This document shows, piece by piece, positions 8,841-18,285 of a stretch of DNA of 64,000 nt. This stretch comes from Aureivirga sp. CE67. GTDB lineage: Bacteria; Bacteroidota; Bacteroidia; Flavobacteriales; Flavobacteriaceae. Within the stretch, counting starts at the first letter, position 1, and every line of letters begins with the position of its first letter. The translations under genes and the position numbers were made by a program. The stretch covers positions 124,001-188,000 of the forward strand of contig NZ_JADOTV010000001.1 of NCBI RefSeq assembly GCF_015767245.1. Reading direction: 5' to 3'. The notes below the pieces were generated by a model. That model saw nothing but the letters and a program-made list of their open reading frames with translations. It ran no database searches and had not been told where the DNA came from.

Positions 8841-10745
8841 TTATTCAATGATAATTGACTTACTGTAAGATCCTTTATCAGAAGAAACATTGATAATGTA
8901 GTTTCCTTTCTCTAATGAAGATACTGGAATCTCTAAGTTTTGAGCTCCTTTTAAGTTAGTATAATCTTTAGATAATACTTGTTTTCCTAACATATCAAAG
9001 ATTTGAACTGAATAGTTTCCTTCTGCTTCGAAAGAAACAGTTAATCTATCAGATGCAGGGTTCGGGAAAATGTTCATTTTAGATCCTGTAGCTACTTCTT
9101 CAGTATCTAACCATCTATCTAAATAAAGTTGAGTTCCTCCAACAAATTCTCCTGAATCGTTATCAATAATTACAGGAATAACATGCATTTTAGTAATATC
9201 TGATCCTGATGGTACTTCATATGTAAAGTCATAAGAAACAGTGTTTCCATCCATAACATCTGAAGCTCCAATAGATCCTTCTTGTCCATTATATCCTCCT
9301 AATAAAGCCCTACCTACGTGGTCGTAAACCATATCAGCAGCTGGAACTGGGTTTGCTAAACTTTCATAACCTCCCATTGCTCCTTGATCACCTCCAGAAT
9401 AGTAGTTAGCTTGAGCATATCCAGAGTCTGTTCCTGTTACACCATCTTCAGTAATGATTACTCCTAATCTATAGTTATGAGTAGAAACATTAGCTTTAAA
9501 TGTTGCGTCTACAGAAATAGTTACAACTCCATCTTCTGGATAAGAAGTATCAGCTTCAACAGATGCTACTGCTGGTAAATCTTTTAATAAGTTATAAGCT
9601 TGCTCCATTGCATCTTGAGAAACTCCTTCTCCTAAGAATCTTCTATTTACATTCATTGAAGGATATCCTGTAAATCCTGCACTAGAATCATATTCAGTTA
9701 CAGTCATTGGATCACCATTATGAACAGCAACTCCGATAAACTGCTCTGGATAAGTATCAGCCATATAATCCATAGCTACAGCACCACGAGGACACCATCC
9801 ACACCATGTTCCAGTTCCTTCTTCAACAATAACTGGTCTATCAATATGCTCACTTAAAGTACTATATTTTCCTGACATTGAATTATTATCCATGTTATCG
9901 TCATCTCCTCCATTTACAGAAACAATTTCGAAGTTGATATCATTTTCAACAATTCCAGAAACGTTTAAATTCACAGGGTGAGAAATATTTTGGAATCCAA
10001 ATGCAGCAATAGGTTCATCTAAAGTAATAGACTCTGTATTATCTCCATTAGCATCACTCCATTTTAACTCCACTGTATTAATAGTTTCTACACCATTATT
10101 TACAACTGTAAAGTTAAATGTGTAATCAGTATCTTGAGCGATAAATCTATCAAAAGTAACAGCATATAATTCTGCATCATTAGAAGCATCTAAGTTTTCA
10201 ACAGAAACATTATCAATTCCTACAACGAAAACATCTGAACTATCATGGTGACGGAAAGTAATATATACTTCACTTTCTCCAGCAAATGAAGATAAATCAA
10301 CACCTCCAGTGAAGATAGTTCCTCCTGCAGTTAAAGTTTGAACAAAAACAGCATCAGAAGCTAAAATTGCTTCCGTATCATTTGATGTTGTTACATAAAC
10401 TGAAAATTTCTCAGCAAAATAAGTTTGATCAAAAGCTAAATAGTTAAATTTTAAAGCTAAACCATCAGCTGAAGCAGATGATAAATCAATAGCTGTAGAA
10501 GTCATTAAGTTATCAGGACTTAAAACTGTATTATCTTTCCAAGAATAAGAACCTGCTACATTAGATCCTAATGTTGCATTAGCATTCTGTAGTTGAACTC
10601 CTTCCCAGTTATTTCCGTCCCCATCTTCATCAGAAAGAGTCCAGTTTCCCATTCCAGATTCAAAATCATCTGACCAAATTTGAGCTTCAGTAGCTTGAGT
10701 TAGCATTAATGAAAATGCAAAAAGAGTAGTAATTTTTTTAATCAT
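8841..10745 (-). CDS. Omp28-like T9SS protein with thioredoxin-like CxxC
   Basis: A 634-residue secreted protein: signal peptide at 1-21; a choice-of-anchor J-like adhesion domain at about 22-185 (WSDDFESG, GWxxxDxDGDG style, DNVSVEN); a CARDB-like beta domain at about 190-300; an Omp28-type domain at about 303-545 beginning PVIVEEGTGTWCGWCPRG; then a type A T9SS sorting domain (NIFPNPASDRLTVSF ... YIINVSS, KSIIIE). CGWC in a thioredoxin-like context suggests a surface-exposed redox or disulfide role, but activity of Omp28 proteins is not established. A strong promoter-like site lies upstream. Confidence 0.9.
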   Translation of the reverse strand: MIKKITTLFAFSLMLTQATEAQIWSDDFESGMGNWTLSDEDGDGNNWEGVQLQNANATLGSNVAGSYSWKDNTVLSPDNLMTSTAIDLSSASADGLALKFNYLAFDQTYFAEKFSVYVTTSNDTEAILASDAVFVQTLTAGGTIFTGGVDLSSFAGESEVYITFRHHDSSDVFVVGIDNVSVENLDASNDAELYAVTFDRFIAQDTDYTFNFTVVNNGVETINTVELKWSDANGDNTESITLDEPIAAFGFQNISHPVNLNVSGIVENDINFEIVSVNGGDDDNMDNNSMSGKYSTLSEHIDRPVIVEEGTGTWCGWCPRGAVAMDYMADTYPEQFIGVAVHNGDPMTVTEYDSSAGFTGYPSMNVNRRFLGEGVSQDAMEQAYNLLKDLPAVASVEADTSYPEDGVVTISVDATFKANVSTHNYRLGVIITEDGVTGTDSGYAQANYYSGGDQGAMGGYESLANPVPAADMVYDHVGRALLGGYNGQEGSIGASDVMDGNTVSYDFTYEVPSGSDITKMHVIPVIIDNDSGEFVGGTQLYLDRWLDTEEVATGSKMNIFPNPASDRLTVSFEAEGNYSVQIFDMLGKQVLSKDYTNLKGAQNLEIPVSSLEKGNYIINVSSDKGSYSKSIIIE

Positions 10746-10769
10746 AATCTTATATATTAAAAGTTAAAA

Positions 10770-10800
10770 CAAAATTAATTTAACATTAATTTCCGCCAAA
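10770..10800 (-). promoter_or_regulatory. promoter of the Omp28-like gene
   Basis: Minus strand: TTTG at 10797-10800, 19 bases, TAATTTTG at 10770-10777, 25 bases before the ATG. An alternative TATATTTG overlaps the -33 site at 10797-10804. One of the best consensus matches in the window. Confidence 0.65.
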
Positions 10801-11031
10801 TATAACATATAATTTATTTTATTTAAAATTATTTTAAAATTATATTAATTTATTTTGATTTTTTTTCCATCATTAATATTTAAGAATTACTATAAACATT
10901 ATTATTTCAGTAATTTTTAAGCTTTTTTCTTTAATATAATATTAACAAACAATTAACATCTAAAAAGTTTTTAAGAAAATCGTAAAAATAATATAGTATA
11001 TTGCTCTCAAAACAAAAAAACACGAAAAAAT

Positions 11032-12348
11032 TTGAAAACAATTTTAAAAAGAGGTGATAAAAAGCTAATCAACTCTTGGGCTTTTTATGACTGGGCAAAT
11101 TCGGTGTATTCTCTTGTGATCGGAACCGCAGTTTTCCCTATATACTATGAATCAATTACCAAAAATGAGCAAAATGAAAACCTTGTTAACTTCTTAGGTT
11201 TTGAAATACACAATACCGCTTTATATTCTTATGCTTTATCTTTTTCTTTCTTAGTCGTAGCATTTCTTTCTCCAGTTCTTTCCGGAATTGCAGACTACAC
11301 TGGAAATAAGAAAAAATTCATGCAATTCTTCTGTTACCTAGGTGCTTTATCTGTTTCTTCTCTTTTCTTTTTTGAAGGACAAAGTACGCTTTGGGTTGGA
11401 ATTTTCGGAACTATTTTAGCAAGCATTGGTTTTTGGGGAAGTATCGTTTTTTACAATGCATATCTTCCCGAAGTTGCTTTTCCAGAACAACAAGATAGGG
11501 CTAGTGCCAAAGGTTTTATGTTAGGATATATCGGTTCTGTTCTTTTACTTGTTTTTAACTTATCTATAGTGATGATGCCAGACATGTACGGAATTACAAA
11601 TGACAAACTTCCAGCTCAAATTTCCTTCCTAAGTGTTGGTATTTGGTGGATTGGTTTCTCACAAGTTACTTTTTCGAAACTTAGAAATAATGTATATCAA
11701 AAGAAACCTAAAAACGATTATATTTTCAAAGGTTTTAAAGAATTAGCTAATGTTTGGAAACAATTAAAACATTTAAGAGAATTAAAAATCTTACTGATTT
11801 CTTTCTTTTTATACAGTGTTGGTGTTCAAACAATCATTTTATTATCGAGTGTTTTTGGAACAAACTTAGGTTTAGAAACACAAGATTTAATCATCACAAT
11901 TATTTTAGTACAATTAGTAGGGGTTGTTGGAGCTTTTCTTTTCTCAAGAATTTCAGAAAAAATCGGAAATATCAAAGCTTTAAAAATCACGATTATTATT
12001 TGGGCGATTGCTTGTTTTGGTGCTTTTTTATTAGAAAAAGAAGACCCAAATGTTACGCTTAAATTCTATATTTTAGGAGCTTTCTTAGGATTTGTTTTAG
12101 GAGCTACACAAACGCTTTCTCGTTCTACATATTCTAAACTTTTACCTGAAGACACGGAAGATCATGCAACTTATTTTAGTTTCTTCGATGTTACTGAAAA
12201 AATCGCGATTGTTTTAGGAATGACACTTTCAGGAATTATTGTTGCTGCAACAAATTCTTTAAAACCATTTATCTTACTTCTTGGAGTTTTCTTCATCGCA
12301 GGATTTATCGTTTTAAGCTTTATGAAAAAAACAAAATATGTAAAATAA
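11032..12348 (+). CDS. MFS transporter, UMF1/Atg22-like
   Basis: A 438-residue integral membrane protein with about 12 predicted segments. The opening INSWAFYDWANSVYSLVI is the signature of the UMF1/Atg22 'vacuole effluxer' branch of the major facilitator superfamily. Substrate unknown; eukaryotic relatives export amino acids. The start is TTG at 11032: no in-frame ATG precedes the conserved segment, and the next Met is far inside the membrane domain. The 286 bases upstream are AT-rich. It ends just before a perfect 17-bp terminator hairpin. Family confident, substrate unknown. Confidence 0.88.
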   Translation: MKTILKRGDKKLINSWAFYDWANSVYSLVIGTAVFPIYYESITKNEQNENLVNFLGFEIHNTALYSYALSFSFLVVAFLSPVLSGIADYTGNKKKFMQFFCYLGALSVSSLFFFEGQSTLWVGIFGTILASIGFWGSIVFYNAYLPEVAFPEQQDRASAKGFMLGYIGSVLLLVFNLSIVMMPDMYGITNDKLPAQISFLSVGIWWIGFSQVTFSKLRNNVYQKKPKNDYIFKGFKELANVWKQLKHLRELKILLISFFLYSVGVQTIILLSSVFGTNLGLETQDLIITIILVQLVGVVGAFLFSRISEKIGNIKALKITIIIWAIACFGAFLLEKEDPNVTLKFYILGAFLGFVLGATQTLSRSTYSKLLPEDTEDHATYFSFFDVTEKIAIVLGMTLSGIIVAATNSLKPFILLLGVFFIAGFIVLSFMKKTKYVK

Positions 12349-12355
12349 TATTTTT

Positions 12356-12396
12356 AATAAATCTATCTCTATCCAACAAATAGAGATAGATTTATT
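12356..12396. terminator. bidirectional terminator overlapping a stop codon
   Basis: Perfect 17-bp stem (12356-12372 with 12380-12396) and 7-base loop. The right arm contains the stop codon of the minus-strand gene that ends at 12392. Confidence 0.85.
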
Positions 12397-13057
12397 CTAC
12401 AATTATCTTATTTACCAAAGTCTTTTCTTGTGTGATTTTGATTTTATATTTCTTATCTAATTCCGAACAAAACACTTCAAAATCATCAAAATACTCCATC
12501 TCAAAATTATAAGTAGTTGTATCTTTTATTTTACTAAAAATCGAAATTGCATACCACTCTTCTACTTGCCTGATCAGATCTTGCATTGTCACACATTTCC
12601 CCTTCCAATACTTCCCTCCTAGTGTTTCCAAACTTATTTCTCCATCCTTTTTTATGCAGTGTTCTAAATTTTCATTCGTATTTTTTTCCGCATAACACAA
12701 AACAACTTCTTCTGTGATAGATTTAATATTTATTCGAAAAATATTTTTGATAGATTCCTGAATTTTCGATAAAATCTCATCGGAATTTACTTGTTCTAAA
12801 GACACAATTTTCACATCCACAGTAGAAGAAATTGTTTTTAGTCTAGCGTCAATATTTTTTTCTTCGAGTTTCATATATTCCTTCAAAAAATCAAAAACTT
12901 TATAATTAGAAAAAATCTGATATTCTTTTCCTTTTAAAGTTTGAACTTCTAAATTTCGAGAGTTTTCAGAATCTTTTGATTTATTTATTTCGATTAAATC
13001 TTGAGAAAAACATGAAATATTAAACAGTAAAAAAGCAACTAAAATTATATTTTTCAT
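12392..13057 (-). CDS. exported protein with DUF3738-like end
   Basis: A 221-residue secreted protein. The frame is open to 13117, but the ATG at 13057 gives a clean signal peptide (MKNIILVAFLLFNISCFSQ). The C-terminal 75 residues (GKYWKGKCVTMQDLIRQVEEWY ... TTTYNFEMEYFDDFEVFCSEL ... KKYKIKI ... LVNKIIVE) resemble the end of DUF3738/TIGR03435 proteins: a helix, the 'T.YNFE' strand, another helix, then a terminal strand. Four Cys residues may pair in the periplasm. Family resemblance is from pattern only and is tentative. It is convergent with the MFS gene. Confidence 0.6.
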   Translation of the reverse strand: MKNIILVAFLLFNISCFSQDLIEINKSKDSENSRNLEVQTLKGKEYQIFSNYKVFDFLKEYMKLEEKNIDARLKTISSTVDVKIVSLEQVNSDEILSKIQESIKNIFRINIKSITEEVVLCYAEKNTNENLEHCIKKDGEISLETLGGKYWKGKCVTMQDLIRQVEEWYAISIFSKIKDTTTYNFEMEYFDDFEVFCSELDKKYKIKITQEKTLVNKIIVE

Positions 13058-13233
13058 AAAAAAAGAAAGAGTTTCATTAATGAATTTACATTTTATTTTC
13101 AAAAAACTGATATACAATATATTAAATTTAAAATCATTCTTAAATTCCTAAGATAAAAACTCTTTTAATTTCTTATCATTCTTTTTTCTAAAAATTAAGT
13201 ATCTTAAATCTCTATTACCAAACCAAAATTAAA

Positions 13234-16146
13234 TTGAAAACAACAACTACAATCGATAATTTAAAAAAACTAATTCCTTCTCTTGATGGCGAATTGCATT
13301 TAGATAATTTACACAAAGACATATACGCAACAGATGCTTCTGTCTATCGAAAAATTCCGCTTGCTGTTTTTTATCCTAAAACAAAAAATGATATAAAAAA
13401 AATCATTCAATTTGCTGAAGAAAATCAGATAAGTATTACACCAAGAACTGCGGGAACTTCTCTTGCTGGACAAGCAATTGGGCATGGAATTATTGTCGAC
13501 ACTAGTAAACATTTCAATCAAATTTTAGAGTTTGATGAAAAAAATAAAACCATCACTGTAGAACCGGGAATTGTTCGAGATGAATTAAATGTTTTTTTAA
13601 AACCTTATGGTTTATTTTTTAGCCCGATTACTTCTACCGCAAATCGCTGTATGATTGGTGGAATGGTCGGAAATAATTCTTCTGGAACTACTTCTATTAA
13701 ATATGGCGTAACACGCGATAAAGTCAAAAAACTAAAGTGTATTTTGAGTGATAGTTCTGAAGTTGTTTTTAGCGAACATTCTGAGCAAAGTTTTATTCAA
13801 AAAGGACATGGTTTTAACTTAGAAAATAAAATTTACAATTTCCTTCATAAAAATCTTTCCAATAAAGAAATTCAAACGGAAATAGATAAAAATTATCCAA
13901 AAAAATCTATTCATCGAAGAAACACAGGTTATGCTATCGATATTTTAAAAGATACTTGTGCGTTTACCAATTCTGAAAAACCTTCAAACATCGCTTCTTT
14001 GCTTTGTGGAAGTGAAGGAACTCTAGCTTTTACAACTGAAATCACCTTACAATTGGATGATCTCCCTCCAAAAAACAACCGATTGATTGCTGCTCATTTT
14101 CACAATTTAAATGATTGTATGAATGCAGTTGTAATTGCGATGAAACATGATTTGTATTTGTGTGAGTTAATGGATAAACGAATTTTAGATTGTACAAAAA
14201 CAAGTCATGAACATCAAGAAAATCGTTTTTTCTTAGAAGGAGATCCTGAAGCAATTTTGATGTTAGAACTTCGAGATAATTCGGAAAAAAGTTTGGAAGA
14301 AAAAGTTTTAGCACTTAAAAAAGACTTAGAAAAAGATAATCTGAGTTATGCATTACCAATTTTAAAAGGGCATGATATTGACAAAGTTATCGAATTGCGT
14401 GCTGCTGGTCTAGGACTTTTAGGAAGTATCATCGGAGATAAAAAAGCGGTTGCTTGTATTGAAGATACTGCGGTTACAGTGGAAGATCTTCCAGCTTATA
14501 TTCGAGATTTCGATGCGATGATGAAAAGTTATAATCAAGAAGCAATTTATTATGCGCATGCTGGAGCTGGAGAAATTCACTTACGACCGATTTTGAATTT
14601 AAAAAAGGAAGAAGATGTTGTTTTGTTTCATAAGATTTCGGAAGAAGTTGCAAAATTAGTTTTGAAATACAACGGTTCTTTAAGTGGAGAACATGGAGAT
14701 GGAATTGTTCGTTCTTCTTTTATTCCAATGGTTTTGGGACAAAAAAATTATACTTTCCTAAAAGAAATAAAATATCTATTTGATCCAAATAATATTTTTA
14801 ATCCTGGAAAAATCATCGATGCAGATGATATGACCAAAGATTTGAGATATGTTCCTGAAAGAGTTGAACCTGAAATTCATACTTTTTATGATTATTCGGA
14901 GGAACAAGGAATTCTTCGTTCTGTAGAAAAATGCAATGGTGTTGGAGCTTGTAGAAAAACGGATGTTATCGGAGGTGTGATGTGTCCGAGTTATCGTGCT
15001 ACAAAAAATGAAAAAGATACTACGAGAGCAAGAGCAAATATGTTACGTGAAGTTTTGACAAATTCAGATCAAAAAAATCCTTTTGACAATGAAGAATTAA
15101 AAGAGATTTTGGATTTATGCTTGGGTTGTAAAGCTTGTAGTTCCGAATGTCCGAGTAATGTAGATGTCGCGACTATGAAAAGTGAGTTTTTATATCAATA
15201 TTACCAAGATCATGAAATTCCACTTCGAACAAAGATTTTCGCACAAAACAGTAGTTATAATAAATTGGGGCGAAAATTTTCTGGGGTTTCTAATGTTTTA
15301 TTAAACCAAAAACTCACAAAAAAAATGCTTGGTATTGCTCCAAATCGTAGCATGCCGAAATTTCATAAAACAACTTTTTATTCTTGGTATAAAAAACAGC
15401 AAAACAAAGAAAATTCTGGTCAAAAGATCTATGTTTTTTGTGATGAATTTACAAATTCATACGATGTTTCCATTGGAAAAAATATGTTGAAATTATTTTG
15501 GAAACTTGGTTATAATCCAATTTTAGTTGGCGAAAATGATAGCGCTAGAAGTTTACTTTCAAAAGGTTTCTTAGAAGATGCTAAAAAGAAAATCGATGAA
15601 AACATGGAGGTTTTCTCTGAAATAATCAGTGAAGAAACGCCATTAATTGGAATTGAACCATCGGCAATTTTAGGTTTTAGAGATGAATTCCCAAAATTGG
15701 CTACGAATAAAAAATTAGCTCACGAGTTGGCAAAAAACACTTTTACTTTTGAAGAATTTTTTGCCCAAGAAATCAAAAAAGGAAAAATAAAATCTAAAGA
15801 TTTCACAGATCAAAATGCAGAAATCAAAATTCATGTGCATTGTCATCAAAAAGCATTATCGAATACTTCTTTCACTTTTGACATTTTAAATTTGCCTAAA
15901 AACTATAAACCAACTATCTTAAATAGTGGATGTTGTGGAATGGCTGGTTCTTTCGGTTTTGAAGAAGAACATTTTGATATTAGTATGAAAATTGGAGAAA
16001 ATTCGCTTTTCGGAAAACTTCGAAATTTAGACAAAAACATCATCATTTCTGCTTCTGGAACGAGCTGTAGACATCAAATTAAAGATGGAATTGCAAAAGT
16101 TGCAGAACATCCGGCAACGATTTTATTTAATGCTTTAAAAAACTAA
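13234..16146 (+). CDS. FAD-linked and Fe-S oxidoreductase, D-lactate dehydrogenase type
   Basis: A 970-residue fusion: a PCMH-type FAD-binding domain at about 40-215 (PRTAGTSLAGQAIG), an FAD-linked oxidase C-terminal domain to about 530 (EHGDGIVRS), a ferredoxin-like region with CNGVGACRK from 567 and CLGCKACSSECP from 629, and a CCG-type domain near the end (HVHCHQKAL, SGCCGMAG with Cys900-Cys901). It likely oxidises D-lactate or another 2-hydroxy acid and passes electrons to the quinone pool at the inner membrane. The start is TTG at 13234; no ATG precedes the conserved region. It lies 3 bases before a VOC gene in the same operon. Confidence 0.9.
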   Translation: MKTTTTIDNLKKLIPSLDGELHLDNLHKDIYATDASVYRKIPLAVFYPKTKNDIKKIIQFAEENQISITPRTAGTSLAGQAIGHGIIVDTSKHFNQILEFDEKNKTITVEPGIVRDELNVFLKPYGLFFSPITSTANRCMIGGMVGNNSSGTTSIKYGVTRDKVKKLKCILSDSSEVVFSEHSEQSFIQKGHGFNLENKIYNFLHKNLSNKEIQTEIDKNYPKKSIHRRNTGYAIDILKDTCAFTNSEKPSNIASLLCGSEGTLAFTTEITLQLDDLPPKNNRLIAAHFHNLNDCMNAVVIAMKHDLYLCELMDKRILDCTKTSHEHQENRFFLEGDPEAILMLELRDNSEKSLEEKVLALKKDLEKDNLSYALPILKGHDIDKVIELRAAGLGLLGSIIGDKKAVACIEDTAVTVEDLPAYIRDFDAMMKSYNQEAIYYAHAGAGEIHLRPILNLKKEEDVVLFHKISEEVAKLVLKYNGSLSGEHGDGIVRSSFIPMVLGQKNYTFLKEIKYLFDPNNIFNPGKIIDADDMTKDLRYVPERVEPEIHTFYDYSEEQGILRSVEKCNGVGACRKTDVIGGVMCPSYRATKNEKDTTRARANMLREVLTNSDQKNPFDNEELKEILDLCLGCKACSSECPSNVDVATMKSEFLYQYYQDHEIPLRTKIFAQNSSYNKLGRKFSGVSNVLLNQKLTKKMLGIAPNRSMPKFHKTTFYSWYKKQQNKENSGQKIYVFCDEFTNSYDVSIGKNMLKLFWKLGYNPILVGENDSARSLLSKGFLEDAKKKIDENMEVFSEIISEETPLIGIEPSAILGFRDEFPKLATNKKLAHELAKNTFTFEEFFAQEIKKGKIKSKDFTDQNAEIKIHVHCHQKALSNTSFTFDILNLPKNYKPTILNSGCCGMAGSFGFEEEHFDISMKIGENSLFGKLRNLDKNIIISASGTSCRHQIKDGIAKVAEHPATILFNALKN

Positions 16147-16149
16147 ATT

Positions 16150-16824
16150 ATGAATATAGAAACTTTAAAAATTTACACAGAAAACATTGAAGAGCAAAAA
16201 GAGTTTTATTCAGAAACTTTAGGTTTTAATTTGATTAAAGAAAGTAAAGATTCTTTGTCTTATGAAATTGGAAAATCGGTTTTGATTCTTGAAAAAAGAG
16301 AAAATGCAAGTCCTCATCATTATGCGATAAATATTCCGGCACACAAAGAAGAGGAAGCTTTAGCATGGTTAAAGGAGAGAGTTTCTATTATAAAGCATGA
16401 GGAACATGAAATTCAAACATTTAAAAATTGGAATGCAAAAGCTATTTATTTTTATGACAAGGATAAAAATATTGTAGAATTCATTGCGAGAAGAAATTTA
16501 AAAAATGAAACTCAAAATCCTTTTTCTACAAAACAGCTTTTAGAAATCTCCGAAATTGGTGTTGCCACTTCGGATATTGAAAGAGATTATAATTATCTAC
16601 ATGCAGATATTCCTTTAGAAATTTATTATGGTAGTTTCGAAGAGTTTTGTGCTGCTGGAGACGAACATGGCTTATTTATTTTCAAAAACAAAAATGAAGG
16701 AAGTTGGTTTCCTACTCATGATAAAGCGATTTCTTCAGACTTTGAAATTTCATTTATTCAAAACAATAACAATTTCACGTTGCTTTATGAAGATGAAAAA
16801 TTTAAAATGCAGAAGATTCTTTAA
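16150..16824 (+). CDS. VOC superfamily protein (glyoxalase-like)
   Basis: A 224-residue protein with two vicinal-oxygen-chelate halves: IETLKIYTENIEEQKEFYSETLGFNLI at the start with AIYFYDKDKNIVEFIARR, and a second, weaker module from about 130 (ISEIGVATSDIERDYNYL). Glyoxalases and ring-cleaving dioxygenases share this fold. Candidate metal ligands are His near 60 (HHYAIN) and Glu near 115 (VEFIA). It follows the FAD/Fe-S oxidoreductase stop by 3 bases, so it is translationally linked and may act on a related hydroxyacid or aldehyde; that link is inference. Confidence 0.8.
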   Translation: MNIETLKIYTENIEEQKEFYSETLGFNLIKESKDSLSYEIGKSVLILEKRENASPHHYAINIPAHKEEEALAWLKERVSIIKHEEHEIQTFKNWNAKAIYFYDKDKNIVEFIARRNLKNETQNPFSTKQLLEISEIGVATSDIERDYNYLHADIPLEIYYGSFEEFCAAGDEHGLFIFKNKNEGSWFPTHDKAISSDFEISFIQNNNNFTLLYEDEKFKMQKIL

Positions 16825-16856
16825 ATAGATATCATCTTTTTTGATTTTCTAAAAAA

Positions 16857-16914
16857 TATTCAGATTGTCAAGTTCCCCTTTTGAGAAGAGTTATAGGTGT
16901 GCTTTAGAGCAAAC
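16857..16914. repeat. 58-bp dispersed repeat, copy 1
   Basis: Matches 24929-24986 in the opposite orientation over 58 bases. The first 22 bases after the leading TATT are nearly identical (CAGATTGTCAAGTTCCCC shared exactly). The central palindrome, perfect in copy 2, is degraded here. The rest of 16825-17225 is AT-rich with no gene. Confidence 0.8.
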
Positions 16915-16973
16915 GTTATTATCTCATAAATTTTCAAATATAATAATGTTTAATATCGAAGTTTTATAAAATA

Positions 16974-17002
16974 AAAAAGAGTATCATTATAATACTCTTT
17001 TT
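16974..17002. terminator. bidirectional terminator
   Basis: An 11-bp stem AAAAAGAGTAT/ATACTCTTTTT with a 7-base loop, between the VOC gene and the convergent pssA gene. Confidence 0.75.
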
Positions 17003-17225
17003 CTTTTTCAATAATTAAAAAACAATCACGGTAAACTATTCGTTTTTTTCTCAATAAAAAACTAACTCCACTTTTTCTAGCAAATTTTTAGTTTTTAATT
17101 ATCAAAATACATACAATTATTGTTATCAATTCCTCATTGACACATTGCAATATTAAGACTATTTCCCTGCTTTAACAATACCTGAAAACAGGGATATTTA
17201 AAATTAACTATTTTTAGTATAAATA

Positions 17226-17957
17226 CTAATTTTTCGATTTTAACATATTTTCTACAACAGAAAGTAAGATATACACAATTATTACTAATGGAATCGCAAC
17301 TACCTTAAGGATAATCGCTAACAGTATTGTGATTGCTAAAAATATAAATTTTATAAGATTATCTTTTAGTTTAAAAGTCTTGAATTTTAATGAAAATAAT
17401 GGAATTTCTGCATTCATCATATAACTACCTAAAATCGTAATTACAATCAAAACGTACTTATTTTGGATTAATTCCACAAAAAACGCACTAGAACTATAGT
17501 TTAAAATCAATGGTAAAGAAACCACCATTAATGTATTTGCTGGTGTTGGTAAACCAATAAATGAAGTTGATTGTCTTGTGTCAATATTAAAATTTGCCAA
17601 ACGGTAACAAGAAGCTAAAACAATCAATAATCCGAAAAATGGTACATAGGACATTTCTGAGAAATTATTAAACCAGACTACATCTTCCTCTCCTATCGCT
17701 CTTCTTAGTAATTGAAACATTACAATTCCTGGTACTACTCCACTCGTCACCATATCTGCAAGCGAATCTAATTGTTTTCCTAATTCACCCGAAACATTTA
17801 AAATTCTTGCAAAAAAACCATCAAAAAAGTCAAAAAAGATTCCTAAACAAACAAAATATGCTGCATATTCTAACTGACCGATACTTGCAAATAAAACTCC
17901 TATTACTCCTGATAATAAATTTAATAACGTGATTAAATTTGGGATATGTTTTTTCAA
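17226..17957 (-). CDS. pssA: CDP-diacylglycerol-serine O-phosphatidyltransferase
   Basis: Makes phosphatidylserine, the precursor of phosphatidylethanolamine, at the inner membrane. A 243-residue protein with several membrane segments and the complete CDP-alcohol phosphotransferase motif: Asp-Gly-x2-Ala-Arg ... Gly-x3-Asp-x3-Asp in DGFFARILNVSGELGKQLD at about 45-63, continuing SLAD. The start is TTG at 17957, giving MKKHIPNLITLLNL, the usual beginning of the family; no ATG is available upstream in frame. Single gene, convergent with the VOC gene; 458 bases of non-coding DNA upstream. Confidence 0.92.
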   Translation of the reverse strand: MKKHIPNLITLLNLLSGVIGVLFASIGQLEYAAYFVCLGIFFDFFDGFFARILNVSGELGKQLDSLADMVTSGVVPGIVMFQLLRRAIGEEDVVWFNNFSEMSYVPFFGLLIVLASCYRLANFNIDTRQSTSFIGLPTPANTLMVVSLPLILNYSSSAFFVELIQNKYVLIVITILGSYMMNAEIPLFSLKFKTFKLKDNLIKFIFLAITILLAIILKVVAIPLVIIVYILLSVVENMLKSKN

Positions 17958-18133
17958 ATTAATTTAATATTTAGTTTGTGTAAAAATATAAAACTAAAAG
18001 CAAAATGCTTATCATTTCTGAAATAATAACAAATCTGCTAATCAAAAATAAAATTGTTTAATTAGTATTTTTCAATACCAGTACAATTATTCCATTTTCA
18101 TGAATTAAATGTTTACTAAAATTTAATTGACCT

Positions 18134-18285
18134 ATTTTTAAAATTGTAAAAATCAAGAATTTTGAAAAAAACAGACGAAAAACTGTTTGAGCGCTAGCGA
18201 GTTTTTTGAGTCTTTTTCAAAGTTTGTAGATTTTTGATTTTAAAAATACGAGTCTTGATTTTTTTGGTTCGTTTTTTTATCAAGA
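18134..18285. repeat. long imperfect palindrome plus stem-loop
   Basis: Positions 18134-18247 fold back on themselves: both ends read ATTTTTAAAAT inward on opposite strands, and the similarity continues through TTTGAAAAA-like blocks to a centre at AGCGCTAGCG. A second stem-loop, TCTTGAT/ATCAAGA at 18253-18285, follows at once. There is no ORF inside. This occupies most of the 458-base gap between pssA and the 7TM-HD gene. It resembles a MITE or dispersed intergenic repeat. Confidence 0.6.

Noticed and set aside
11754-12062. 102-codon ORF in another frame of the MFS gene
   Set aside because: Shadow frame with improbable composition (runs of Phe, Asn, Trp and Cys) inside a well-supported membrane protein.
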